From Gentiana macrophylla (Eukaryota; Streptophyta; Magnoliopsida; Gentianales; Gentianaceae), in the NCBI GenBank assembly GCA_026214975.1, contig CM047810.1, forward strand, positions 37,311,318-37,375,317: a stretch of 64,000 nucleotides of DNA. The letters run 5' to 3'. The notes below the pieces were generated by a model. The model did not search any database and was not told the DNA's origin. It saw only the letters and a program-made list of their open reading frames with translations. The translations under genes and the position numbers were made by a program. Below are positions 11,940 to 21,489 of the stretch, piece after piece (positions within the stretch are counted from its first letter, which is position 1; each line of letters starts with the position of its first letter).

Positions 11940-14720
11940 AAGAATAGATAATCATGATCCTTCTTTGGTTCTTCCTTTTTCTCATTTGCTTTCTTGCCAT
12001 AATTCTTTAGAGATGCTCTTCCAGACTTCATCATCCTTATTCTTTTGGTCATCAATGCTATTTGTTCTTGCATATCATCCAGTTCATCATCATGAGAAGT
12101 TGATGATTCTAGCTTCTCTGTGTGTAGCAGCCAGTGCTGTAGTCTTTGGTACTTCTTTTTCAGCACATGCAATGAGATCTTCACTAAATTCATAGGCTTT
12201 TAGATCTGAGAATAACTTGAATGTATCCTCCTCTTGAAGTCTACTGGATTCTTCCATTGCAGTGACTTTAGTGTACTCCACATTCGGTTCATCCAGAATA
12301 GCATTGAATCTTAATTCCATTTGTTTAATGGTTTCATTGGACTTTATTTTGAATTCTTGGAATTTCTGTTTGGCTACAACAATCTTATTCTTATTAATAG
12401 CATCAGTGCCTTCACATATCAGTTGTAGCTTCTCCCACAAATCTTTGGCAGTCTTGCAATCTTTCAATTTCATGTACATATTTCTATCCAAAGTTCTGTA
12501 AATGGTATCAATAGCAATATTGTTCAGATTTGCTCTTTTTCTATCTTCAGCACCCCACTCTGCCTTTGGTTTGGGAACAATTTGATTTAAACCATCAATA
12601 GTAATGAATTTAGTGATTTGGAGTGGTACATCAGTTAGCACATCCATCATTTCATCATTTGTAGCAGCTAGATAAGCCTGCATACGATGTTTGTGTTAGG
12701 AAATCTATGCGGGAACGCAGCGGAATTCAAAATTTTATTTCCTTTTACCCAAGATCGACTTCTTTTGAGCAACAAGCATAACAGAAGTAGACAAGAGAAT
12801 ACCTTGGTTGATCCAATTGGATCGACGCTTTGTCTACGGTTGTAGTTTCTATACGAAGCCGCCCAAACGTTCGGCCTCTACCGGTGATCCACATGAACAG
12901 CTCGCCGGAATCCCATCATGGATCGCTACCAGAAAAACTCGGTTGCTAGACCGACCTTTTCTCTCTGTCAAGTCTCTCTCTAGGAAGCTCATAATTTTTT
13001 CTAGAAATTAGAACTCCTCTAATTGTTATGTTCAAAAGAGCTAGTCAATCCCTCCTTTAAATAGATAGATGTGGCGCCCCTATGCCCTAAAAAACTGATT
13101 GGGAGAAGCTTCCTAGTAGATTGAGGAGAAAGAAAACATTTTCCTAATAAAATAAGGAAAATATAATTAATTGATTTATTTCATTTAATTTAATATCTCA
13201 TATTAAATATTTCCAAGATATTTTCAATATCTAATATTGACTATCTTTATCTTATTACCATAAATCAATTTACACATGTGTGCAAATCTATAGTCATTAA
13301 TATCTAGTATTAATATATGATAATATTATTAAGTAAATTGCAAAATCCATGTGTATCATATACACATCAATATGCGCCCCATATGTCAAAGATTTGGCAT
13401 CCGGAATATTCTTAATTAATATAACACTATGATTAATTAATTTGCAAAATACATGTATATCATATGTACATATTTCGCCCCATACATATTAAAAATTTGT
13501 ATATTTAATTAATCAACAAAATTAATATCTTGTATTATATTTATTCATAATAAATAAATACCATCATATTAATTTATCACTAACACTTTATAGTCGAGAT
13601 AAACTTTCCTTATTTGGTTATCGCTATAACCGCATTTTAATGCGGCTAGATGTTCTTATGTGTATGACCCGATAGGCTTCCGAATATGTTCGCCATAGGC
13701 ACAAAGTGCAAATTACAAAAATGCCCTTCATACCTAACGATCATGGATAGCGTCTAGCAACGTCCACGACCCCCAATCGTCGGAAGAGTCAAATGCAATG
13801 ACTACTACCTTTCATGTGAAACGGTTACCGCGTAAATAGAATCCTATCGCTGTAATAATATCCATACGATTTTATCTCGAGTGTCAGTACACTAACGATC
13901 GTATCTTATAATCTGGATATCATGCTCTCTCGAAGTAACTCATTTACTTCCACTTTGCAAAGATTCACGAGAGTAAGACAATCCTTATAAGAAGGCCTTT
14001 TCGGATATTCACTCATATTCATAGGATACGTGATTTCCGGACGAGCAACATTAATCATACGCATGCTTCAATATCACACCCAATAACTACTGCATTATCG
14101 TCCCATGGCTAGGGGAAACGTCAACAGTGTCAAAGCAGGACAATCCACACCGTGATGTCATGAAGTCTCCGGTCTCAGGATAATTACACAACCGCCACAT
14201 AGTGCGACACTTAATAAAGTAAGTAGGTCAGTCTAACGTACGCATTCTCTAATACACGTCCACGTACAGTCCAATTGTCTCAACACTTTGATAGACGAGA
14301 TATATCCCTATCTTCAATAAGATAGAAGTCATCAAATACGTGCTAGTCTAATCGTACTATTAATGTCATGTTTAATAGTACATACAACTAGAGACATTTA
14401 AGTATCAAACCTTTAAAGTGATTCAAGATCCCATCAACCATAATCACTCTCATGGTTCCTCTATCACAGTTTAATACTAAGGACGTTATCATATAACAAT
14501 ATCGTAATTGGTTCGTTAAACGAACATATATACAATAACAGAAAAGTCATTTAATATATGTATAAACATAAAGAAATAGTAGAAATGATCCGACCCGGTC
14601 AGATCCGGTCCAACCCGATTGGGTTTAGGACACTATTTCAATAGTTAGTATTCATCAAAATGATCTAGAGAGCACATCAACATGGTTCTAGCATACTGGT
14701 TGTTATCTATGATGCAAAAG
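11940..14720 (-). pseudogene. SIRE-like gag of element C, interrupted
   Basis: The frame at 12090-12683 reads AYLAATNDEMMDVLTDVPLQ, then VPKPKAEWGAEDRKRANLNN and WEKLQLICEGTDAINKNKIV, closely similar to gag of B. It lacks a block around TQLNVEY..RILKALP that B has, so there is an internal deletion of roughly 80 bases. The N-terminal codons lie beyond the inserted solo LTR, ending with the start ATG near 14713. Confidence 0.82.
12694..14643 (-). repeat. Solo-LTR-like insertion in gag of element C
   Basis: A 1950-bp insertion flanked by GTTTG (12689-12693) and GTTAG (14644-14648), a 5-bp duplication with one change. On the minus strand it ends ...GCGTTCCCGCATAGATTTCCTAACA, which resembles the ends of the LTRs of F and H (TTCCGTTGCGG...CTAACA), and it shares the CGCCCCAT words found in those LTRs. 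No gag or pol is present. I read it as a solo LTR of a related copia family; the start (TATTGAAATAG on the minus strand) lacks a clean TG. Confidence 0.65.
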
Positions 14721-14816
14721 CTTTTGAAAACAGAAACTAGAAAAAGTTTTCAAAGATTTTTCACAAGCACAACAAGTAGGATTACTTCAGAACAGAAGCT
14801 CTGCTCTGATACCAAT

Positions 14817-16405
14817 TGTTGGTCCCTTGAAAAGGCTATGGTTAAGTTTAGAGGGGTGAATAAACTTAACACTTAAAACTTTTTTGGAGTTATGACAGAC
14901 TCAACAGGGTTAATAGTCTGCTGACTATTAAGTCTAGTGAATATGTTGCAGCGGAATATACTTAAGTTAAGCCTTTACACTTGTTGTTAAAAGATGATAC
15001 TAAGTATTGGATACTTTGTAGTGAAATGTGTGTGAAATCAGTAGCTAGTTTAACAGGATGATATGGATAACATGCAATAAATAAAGTGCAGAGAGTAAAT
15101 GCAGTAAAGTAAAGTAAGGCAAATTTTATAGTGGTCCAGGTGGTGTAATCCTGTCAACCCACTCTTCCCCTGTGATGTTGGAGGAAATTAATTAGTCTTT
15201 TGAGGTTGTTGTTACAAAAGTCCCTAAGCTATTTGTCTTTGACCAATAACTATGGCTTCACAAACTGAATACTAAGAACATGTAGGATTGCTGCTCCTAA
15301 GTACTCCACTGGTCCTTGAAGGGTAGGATTGCCTCTTCACCAGCTCCACCACAAAAGCAACAGTTCTTGACACTCAGCAATGCTTCTCTGTCTGCAGGTT
15401 TCTTTCTGAAAAGAATGGGTGAATCAATAAAGTGATTCTGTTTCAACAAGCTTTTGATCAGGCTGATAAGATCAGCAGCTTAATCTCCAAGTGTAGATAC
15501 TAGATGATACGTGAATGCAATAACACTTGAAAAGAATTTTAGATCGGTATGAATGCTAAGGGTCTTGATTGCTAATAAGTTCGGTGTTTGATTTGATTCC
15601 AGGGGTCTTCTATTTATAGGTGAAAATCTTATGCTTGAATTTGAATTTCAAATTTGACCGTTATAGAATTTTCTGATTATTTCATGAAATTCCCTCTGTT
15701 GTACTCCTATGTCAATGTCAGTGTCCTTTTGACAGGTAGACTGTCAACCAATGGTTATTTTCATCTTGATTTGGCTCTGAATTCCTTACAACGTTCCTTC
15801 AATCTCCACCATTGATTAACTGAGTAATCCAATTCTTGATATTCATCCTTATCCATTTAATCTTCCAAAAATAATTTTTGAAACAGATTAATCTGATATG
15901 TATATACTCAGCAGATGTCTGGTTCATGAGTCTGCTGATGTATATACTTGGTCAGCTGACTTCTTCTCATCGAACTTTTGATTGTGAAGTTAGAGTACAC
16001 CATTTTAAGTATAACCAGGTATCAATTATCACAATTCCTTATATGGAACTTAGACCTTCTATACAAGGTATATGTGATCATCTTAGGCCATCACAGACTT
16101 ACCTAAATTCTGATCTCATATCCTTGGCTTTTAAATCTTCATTACTAAGTTTGAACCCTTAGCCTTCATTACTGAGTTTGAACCCTCAGCCTTCAGTCAT
16201 TAGCAGGTCCTAGACAATCTGTTGAACACCTAACCTAGATAGGCATGCTGAACAAGCCAGCTTACCTCTTTACAGTGCTTGTTTGATCAAACATATACAA
16301 AAATCAAACTCTAGTAAACCTATACATTCATTCTAGACACTTTTTTGCCTTTGCCCTATAACAGCTAGTTTGCCACTCATCATTAAAACTAAAATATGTC
16401 CAACA
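14817..16405 (-). repeat. 5' LTR of element C
   Basis: A 1589-bp copy with TGTTGGTCCC...GTCCAACA ends, adjacent to a canonical primer-binding site. It is complete, unlike the LTR of B, and marks the right edge of the left transposon block. Confidence 0.88.
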
Positions 16406-16620
16406 AAGCCTTTTGTTTGTTTTCCTCATACATAGGGGACCACACTCTTTCCTTAGCACCCGGTTTTTCCCTCACGGGTTTTCCGTACTAAGGTTTTAAG
16501 GAGATTGTGAACATGTATGGATGACATAAATTTCTTTTGTATTTGCCGGGAGGTGGCTATTGTAAAACTTCAGTTTTCCTATTAATAAAATTACTGAGTT
16601 TTACCAACAAAAAAAAAACC
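16406..16620 (+). mobile_element. LINE-like or other retroposon 3' tail with poly(A)
   Basis: The segment contains CACCCGGTTTTTCCCTCACGG and a GGTTTTCCGTACTAAGGTTTTAAG run, then TATTAATAAAATTACTGAG and a short A tract at about 16609-16618. An AATAAA-like signal followed by a short poly(A) is what a truncated non-LTR retroposon 3' end looks like. No reverse transcriptase is visible, and the left side was probably cut by insertion of element C. A transcribed 3' UTR or LTR-derived tail is an alternative. Confidence 0.4.
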
Positions 16621-16936
16621 TTGAAATTAGAATTTAAAAAGGCTTTAATTCCTCTAAGCTTTAATCTGATAAGTTGAAAAGTTTTAATAAACAATAAAGA
16701 CTCGGTATCCGAAATCGTGATATATCATTGGATCGAGTGCAAGACATCACCACCATATAAGTGTGAGACATAAAGATCTTGTTAACTCGAGTTGCCCTTT
16801 TTCAAGCCGGCGATGACGGCGGCGGTTTAAGTTTAATGATTGGCCCATTTGTACTTCACTCAATAGCTATCGAACTGCAGGGGCTTGAGCGCATCTAAAA
16901 TGATTATTATTTAATGCCGATGTAGTATATATATAA
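16620..16936. other. Intergenic sequence upstream of BIC, no gene seen
   Basis: About 300 bases of AT-rich sequence with one GC-rich patch (GGCGATGACGGCGGCGG, about 16808-16824). No ORF, repeat or RNA gene is recognised. Confidence 0.5.
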
Positions 16937-17246
16937 TACTTCCTCCGTTTCATTTTATCTCATGCCGTTTAACTTTTCACATGACAAGATAAGTGTAGTT
17001 AATTCTTTGAATCTCATTGGATGATCTAATATTTTTACAAATATATCCTTTAGTATGATCTAATATTTTTACACATATATCCTTTAGTATGTTGGTGGAG
17101 TATTTAATTCTACACACTTTTTATTGTAAATAATATAAAGAGGAAAGGACAATTGAAGAATTATAGCAATTAATACATAAAATAGACAACTATTTTGAGA
17201 CAAACAAAAAGAACGTGGACAAATAAAATCGGAAGTAGTGAGTATA
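16937..17246. mobile_element. Stowaway-like MITE upstream of BIC
   Basis: The left end ATACTTCCTCCGTTTCATTT resembles the Stowaway terminus CTCCCTCCGT, and the right end ...AAATAAAATCGGAAGTAGTGAG is its imperfect inverse, with TA at both flanks. The element is about 310 bases with no coding sequence. Inside is a tandem duplication of about 36 bases (GATCTAATATTTTTACA...TTTAGTAT) at 17022-17093. It lies about 280 bases upstream of the BIC start codon and brings an ACGTGG box (17213-17218). Confidence 0.6.
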
Positions 17247-17303
17247 TAACTATGATCCCAAGGTAAAGCCACACAATTTTGAATGTAAAGCATGCAGAAA
17301 AGA

Positions 17304-17309
17304 CACGTA
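17304..17309 (+). promoter_or_regulatory. ACGT-core element (CACGTA) upstream of BIC
   Basis: CACGTA lies 216 bases upstream of the likely start codon, and a second ACGT core, ACGTGG (17213-17218), sits in the adjacent MITE. ACGT cores are bound by bZIP factors such as HY5, which is known to activate BIC genes in Arabidopsis. That these copies are functional is inference. Confidence 0.3.
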
Positions 17310-17524
17310 CAGTGTTCTTATGCCATAAAATAAACATTACATTGTTGTGGCGTGAAAACGACCACCCCACCCCGTTTATTCTCCTTCATTCCCATCCCCG
17401 GCCCCCTCCTTCCTCCGCCTCACACAATAAAGCAACCTCCTCCAACCCTTTTTTATTTCTTCCATTATCCTTCTTCAACAATTTGATTCATTTTCCTTTT
17501 TCCTCAATCAAAGATCGCACTGAA

Positions 17525-18079
17525 ATGACTACTCCAGTGAGCACTAACGATACTGATCATCAACGACCGGTGTCGCCTCGTCTGAAGAGCTCGCTCGAAA
17601 AATCTGACCACCATCACGTCGATGATGTGAAAATCGGACCCACGACGAAGGTAAAAGATCTAGATCAGAGTGAATATGCTCCATCTCCGGTGAAATTATT
17701 AATAAAAGAAAAGGCCATGATGAGTCGATCAGAGTCTGCAGCGGATGATGTAGGAGCGGCTACTGGTTCTCCTTCATCGGAGAAGAAATCGTGGACGCCG
17801 GCGGCGCCTACCACCACCGAAGCATCAAGGAGCTTGAATTCGATAGATGAGGAGGAACTGGCCGGCCGTGAACGGATCAAGAGACATCGTACGGAGGTAG
17901 CCGGTAGGGTTTGGATACCGGAGATATGGGGACAAGAGGAACTGCTCAAGGATTGGACTGATTGTAGCGGTTTTGAGGCGTCGTTGATGAACAGTACTGT
18001 AATGTCTGCTAGGGCGGCATTGATTGAAGAAGGACGAAGAGCTAATTCTGGCGGCTTAAGGATGGAGCGCAGTTATTAA
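17525..18079 (+). CDS. BIC: BIC-family inhibitor of cryptochromes
   Basis: Encodes 184 residues from the ATG at 17525 ([10 protein letters not shown]). The frame stays open upstream to 17279, but that part is low-complexity and leader-like, so the internal ATG is preferred. The C-terminal half (about residues 115-184) carries the conserved BIC core: [33 protein letters not shown], then [12 protein letters not shown]. This matches the region by which Arabidopsis BIC1 and BIC2 bind cryptochrome photolyase domains and block their blue-light-driven oligomerisation in the nucleus. The N-terminal half is Ser/Pro-rich and probably disordered. Length fits BIC1-type proteins. No intron is needed. It is the only intact host gene here and sits between MITEs. 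I cannot say whether it is the BIC1 or BIC2 ortholog. Confidence 0.88.
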   Translation: MTTPVSTNDTDHQRPVSPRLKSSLEKSDHHHVDDVKIGPTTKVKDLDQSEYAPSPVKLLIKEKAMMSRSESAADDVGAATGSPSSEKKSWTPAAPTTTEASRSLNSIDEEELAGRERIKRHRTEVAGRVWIPEIWGQEELLKDWTDCSGFEASLMNSTVMSARAALIEEGRRANSGGLRMERSY

Positions 18080-18280
18080 TTCTTTCTTTCTTTCTTTTTT
18101 CCCCCCGAATAATGTAAGATATACAATCTTAATTTATATTTCTTTCCTTTTGAATATTTGGAACAAATTAAAATCAGAAATAAAAAAAAAAAAAAACAAG
18201 ATTATATTATCATTACTTCAATCAACTTGAATTTTTGCAAAAATTAAAATTTAAAATAAAAAAAAAACATTAATAACATG
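18080..18280. other. BIC 3' flank
   Basis: AT-rich sequence with CTTT repeats directly after the stop codon and two A tracts (about 18181-18196 and 18259-18268). A plausible 3' UTR, but no definite polyadenylation signal is chosen. Confidence 0.4.
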
Positions 18281-18566
18281 TTTGGATTGTGGTAATGGAA
18301 TGATCGAACGGAATTAAATGTTTTTTTCATTACATTTTCTATCAATTTGCCTTGTTTGGCAACGAAAAATGTAATATGTTTTCATTCCAACAGAATGAAA
18401 TGAATGATTTTCATTCAATCAAAAATCCAATTATATGGTCGGAATAAATGAAAAAATAAATCATACTATAAGAAACGATTTCATTTCATTTCCTACGAAA
18501 CGCAGTAATGAAATAATATCATTCGATTCAAATAGATTCATTTCTTTCCATTCCATCAATCCAAAC
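18281..18566. mobile_element. Fold-back MITE downstream of BIC
   Basis: The left end GTTTGGATTGTGGTAATGGA and the right end CCATTCCATCAATCCAAAC are inverted copies, giving a roughly 286-base fold-back element. The middle is also rich in short inverted ATTCCAT/ATGGAAT words. There is no transposase. Superfamily is uncertain (hAT- or PIF/Harbinger-type) because no clear target duplication could be fixed. Confidence 0.55.
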
Positions 18567-19123
18567 GAGCTACGCAAAAACATCATGCTTCTAAGTATGA
18601 ACTTTTTACTGGAGGAGTGATACGGACACAATTAGTGCTACTACGTGTATCTACACCGTTGATTCCTAATATAAACTCATTAATCATTATTATGTCCATC
18701 ATAATCAATAATGTAGGTGCACGTTGTGGATTCGTTGACTCACAATAGTTATGTCACAATCAGTGTGTCTGTATTACTAAAGGGATACAAATATTTTTGA
18801 TCCATTTTACTTTATGATTATGTATTTATGTTTTGATATTTTTATCTTTCGTCTACGTATATATCAAATTATTATTTTTGGTTGCAGTTTTATCATGGAT
18901 AGAGAGGTAAAATTGGAAAAAAGAAAAAAGAAAAAAAAAGGAAGGTAAATCTCGAGAAACAAAAACATTTCACGGGAAATTAATCTATTGCAAAAACATT
19001 TAATTACTAATTTTACATAACTGAAGTTTTTTTGAAAATTACATAACTGAATTTAAACGACGGTTTCATTTTTATGTCCAAATTGGTGTAATAACAGTTA
19101 TTGTATTTACAATTTTGAAATTC
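18567..19123. other. Intergenic AT-rich DNA
   Basis: No gene recognised. Contains an A/G-rich stretch (about 18911-18945) and otherwise anonymous sequence. Confidence 0.5.
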
Positions 19124-19164
19124 AAAAAAAAAAAAAAAAAATTGCGTACAACTCACAAAATGAA

Positions 19165-19201
<37 letters not shown>
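19124..19201. repeat. Poly(A)/poly(T) inverted pair
   Basis: A run of 18 A (19124-19141) is separated by 25 bases from a run of 35 T (19167-19201). A retroposon poly(A) tail in each orientation could produce this, or simple-repeat expansion. Confidence 0.7.
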
Positions 19202-19202
<1 letters not shown>

Positions 19203-19329
19203 AGATTTAGGTGTTGTAACACCATTCCCTTCAAAAATAAATATCTCAAGCTCAATGAAAAATACTTGTGTTAATAGTGTATTTTTGAGGTGAAATGACA
19301 GGTGAATCGATCAGAACTACATAATTTAA

Positions 19330-19559
19330 AAAATATAAAATAAAACTTGATGATTTATAGTGTCTTCACACGTGTTGAAACACCACACAAATATTTCTTA
19401 GTTCAGGTCTATATGTTTGCTTTACTGAATTTGTCTTGTCAAACTTTTTGATGTCCATTCAGTTGACATCGACCCTCATTGATACATTTTTTTTAGGTAT
19501 GCTTTTATAAAATTAGAGATGTAAACTCCATATCATGTTCCAAAAGCGGGATTGAAGGT
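19330..19559 (-). pseudogene. LINE fragment, left part (RT zinc-binding region)
   Basis: On the minus strand, just beyond the 3' LTR of gypsy element E, the sequence reads FWNMIWSLHL followed by degenerate FYKSIPKKN and RVDVN. This resembles the W..IW.L..P segment that follows the reverse transcriptase of plant L1 LINEs. The matching right part lies on the other side of E (54820-55686), which supports E having inserted into this LINE. The fragment has stops and is short, so support is moderate. Confidence 0.5.
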
Positions 19560-19891
19560 TGATGACTATGCTGGAAATCCCCTATACAAATATGGGGCTT
19601 CTCCCTCTTAACGATAATCCGTCAAAGCTTCAAGAATAACGAAAACTATGAAAGTGATCAAAAGAGGGGGAAGTTTGTGGTGGTTTATACTGCACTTGAG
19701 ATGTTATTTTTCAAGCTGCCTACGTATCCAATATATGAATTGAATCAAGTCCTCGTAGATTCTGCAGTGATTGCTTTTATATAGAGGCCATGCTTCAAAG
19801 AATTGCACGTGGCGTGTCCAAGGTGGACTATGATTGTCGTGTTCCCTAAGGAAAAGATAAAGATGATTTGATCCCATTGATTTTAGGAGAT
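19560..19891 (-). repeat. 3' LTR of gypsy element E, left portion
   Basis: Aligns base for base with 54187-54515 (GGAAATCC..CTATACAAATATGGGGC onward) and is cut at GAGAT by insertion of copia D. The LTR resumes at 30880. Reassembled length is about 637 bases against 633 for the other LTR. Confidence 0.88.
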
Positions 19892-21295
19892 TGTTGGTTC
19901 CAGAGAAGGGTAAAACTATAGTCGAGAGAGTGGGGGGTGAATGACTATAGCGGAGTTTCAAAACTTTTCTCAGTATTTAAAAGTTTTGGCAATACGCTAA
20001 GTCCTTCTTACTATGTTGTTTCAAAGTATTTTAGGCAATCACAGATATAGAATATAATATAAGTAATTAAATGAATGTAGTAAGGTAAATTGCTGAAAGT
20101 AAATTGACACAAGACTTATAGTGGTTCAGGGTGGTGTAATCCTTTAATCCAATCTTCTCATGTGATGATTGGAGGAATTCACTATTGTTTTCACAGATAC
20201 AATAGCCTGATTGTCCTTGGCTACACAAGCTTCACAATCTACAAGACTATCACTCCTTGGTTGCAACAGCTTCAGCGACTCAGTCTCTTCCACTGCTCCT
20301 TGGGATCAAATCCTACAGCAGCTATCACAAACACAACTCCTTCTCAGATGGTTCTGATTCAGTTGCTTGATTGATGTGAATTGGATTCACAGACTTGTTG
20401 ATCATCAATCTCAATGCTTGATGTTTGAATTGTAGCTCTCAGTTTTGAGTTGATCACTAGATATTTCTTTTTAAGCACAGATGAAGGCCTTTTTGATTTG
20501 ACAGAGTTTCTGCTTGTTTATCGTTTTCTTATTTTGTTTTGTCTGTCAGTGCCTTCTAATTATAGCCTTGATAATCCTTGATTTGAATTTCCGTCCGTTG
20601 GCTATATTAAAGAGGGGAATAATCCTTGATTTTATTCTTGATTCCCCCTTAATTGTATTCTCCTTGATTTCAATGATCGGATTTTTCTTCAAACATTTAT
20701 CAGAAAATCCGCCCTTGATTGATTCTTTATTGATTGTGCATCTAATGCTTGATCTTCTATATCTTCATCATATTTCAAAATCTGATTAAACTAAGGTTTA
20801 CTTGGCTGTTCTCTGAACGGTCAAGTGACTTAACTGACTCGGCCGCTTAAATCTTTCTTCACTGCTTTGTCTTTACTTAGCCGATAGTCGGTTTACTTTG
20901 CCGATTCACTGTTTCCTTCATTCTATTCAATTCAGTAGAATCCTTGTACTTCACTGATCCTTGATTTGTGTGAGATCATTGTACACCATATTTAAACATT
21001 GAGTTCCATCACTTGAAACATAACTTAGACTTATCCAATGTCATCACAGACTTCATTGGTTATAAGTCAGACCATATTGTCTTCATTGCTTCTCTACTGG
21101 TACTTGGCTGGCTTCACTCTGTCGAAAACCTGTTTCACTTTGCCGTCTTACCAACTAGTACAATACTTGTCTGACTTAACTTATACAACTTGTCAGACTC
21201 TAAGTAAATACTTATACAGAGAATTCTAACTTATTTCAGGCTTGCTATAACAGCTAGTATGGCTATCATCAAAACATAATAAAATGTTCCTAACA
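19892..21295 (-). repeat. 3' LTR of element D
   Basis: 1404 bases, TGTTGGTTCC...TGTTCCTAACA, aligning throughout with 29484-30879 with scattered substitutions and small indels. Because the element is on the minus strand, this left copy is the 3' LTR. Confidence 0.93.
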
Positions 21296-21312
21296 ATTTC
21301 CCCGTTTTTGAT
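21296..21312 (-). promoter_or_regulatory. Polypurine tract of element D
   Basis: The minus strand reads AAAAACGGGGAAAT directly before the 3' LTR, the expected place for second-strand priming. Confidence 0.8.
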
Positions 21313-21489
21313 GATGCCAAAACCCTCATAAGCCTGAACATAAGTATAACACATTTCATAATAAACAGTGGAATAAAACTCAACAATTTTATTCATCCAT
21401 TAAGGACAATAAGACATTGCATCTTCTTATTCAACGACAAAAGGCATATAGAGACAATTCAAGTAATTTAATTAAACAGAACAAAGGGG

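Larger units (their letters stand above)
11933..16405 (-). mobile_element. SIRE-like copia element C (gag and 5' LTR)
   Basis: A third copy of the same family, with gag (about 11940-12693 plus 14644-14720), a primer-binding site on the minus strand (TGGTATCAGAGC, 14803-14814) and a complete 5' LTR (14817-16405). Its pol is gone, cut off at the fusion with the LTR of B. A 1950-bp insertion splits the 5' part of gag. Confidence 0.83.

Noticed and set aside
12808..13011. 67-codon ORF in the solo LTR of element C
   Set aside because: It is on the strand opposite to the LTR, lacks any motif, and lies in LTR regulatory sequence.
17279..17524. Upstream in-frame ATG extending BIC by 82 residues
   Set aside because: The extension is low-complexity, promoter-leader-like, overlaps the region near the MITE, and has no counterpart in BIC proteins as I know them.
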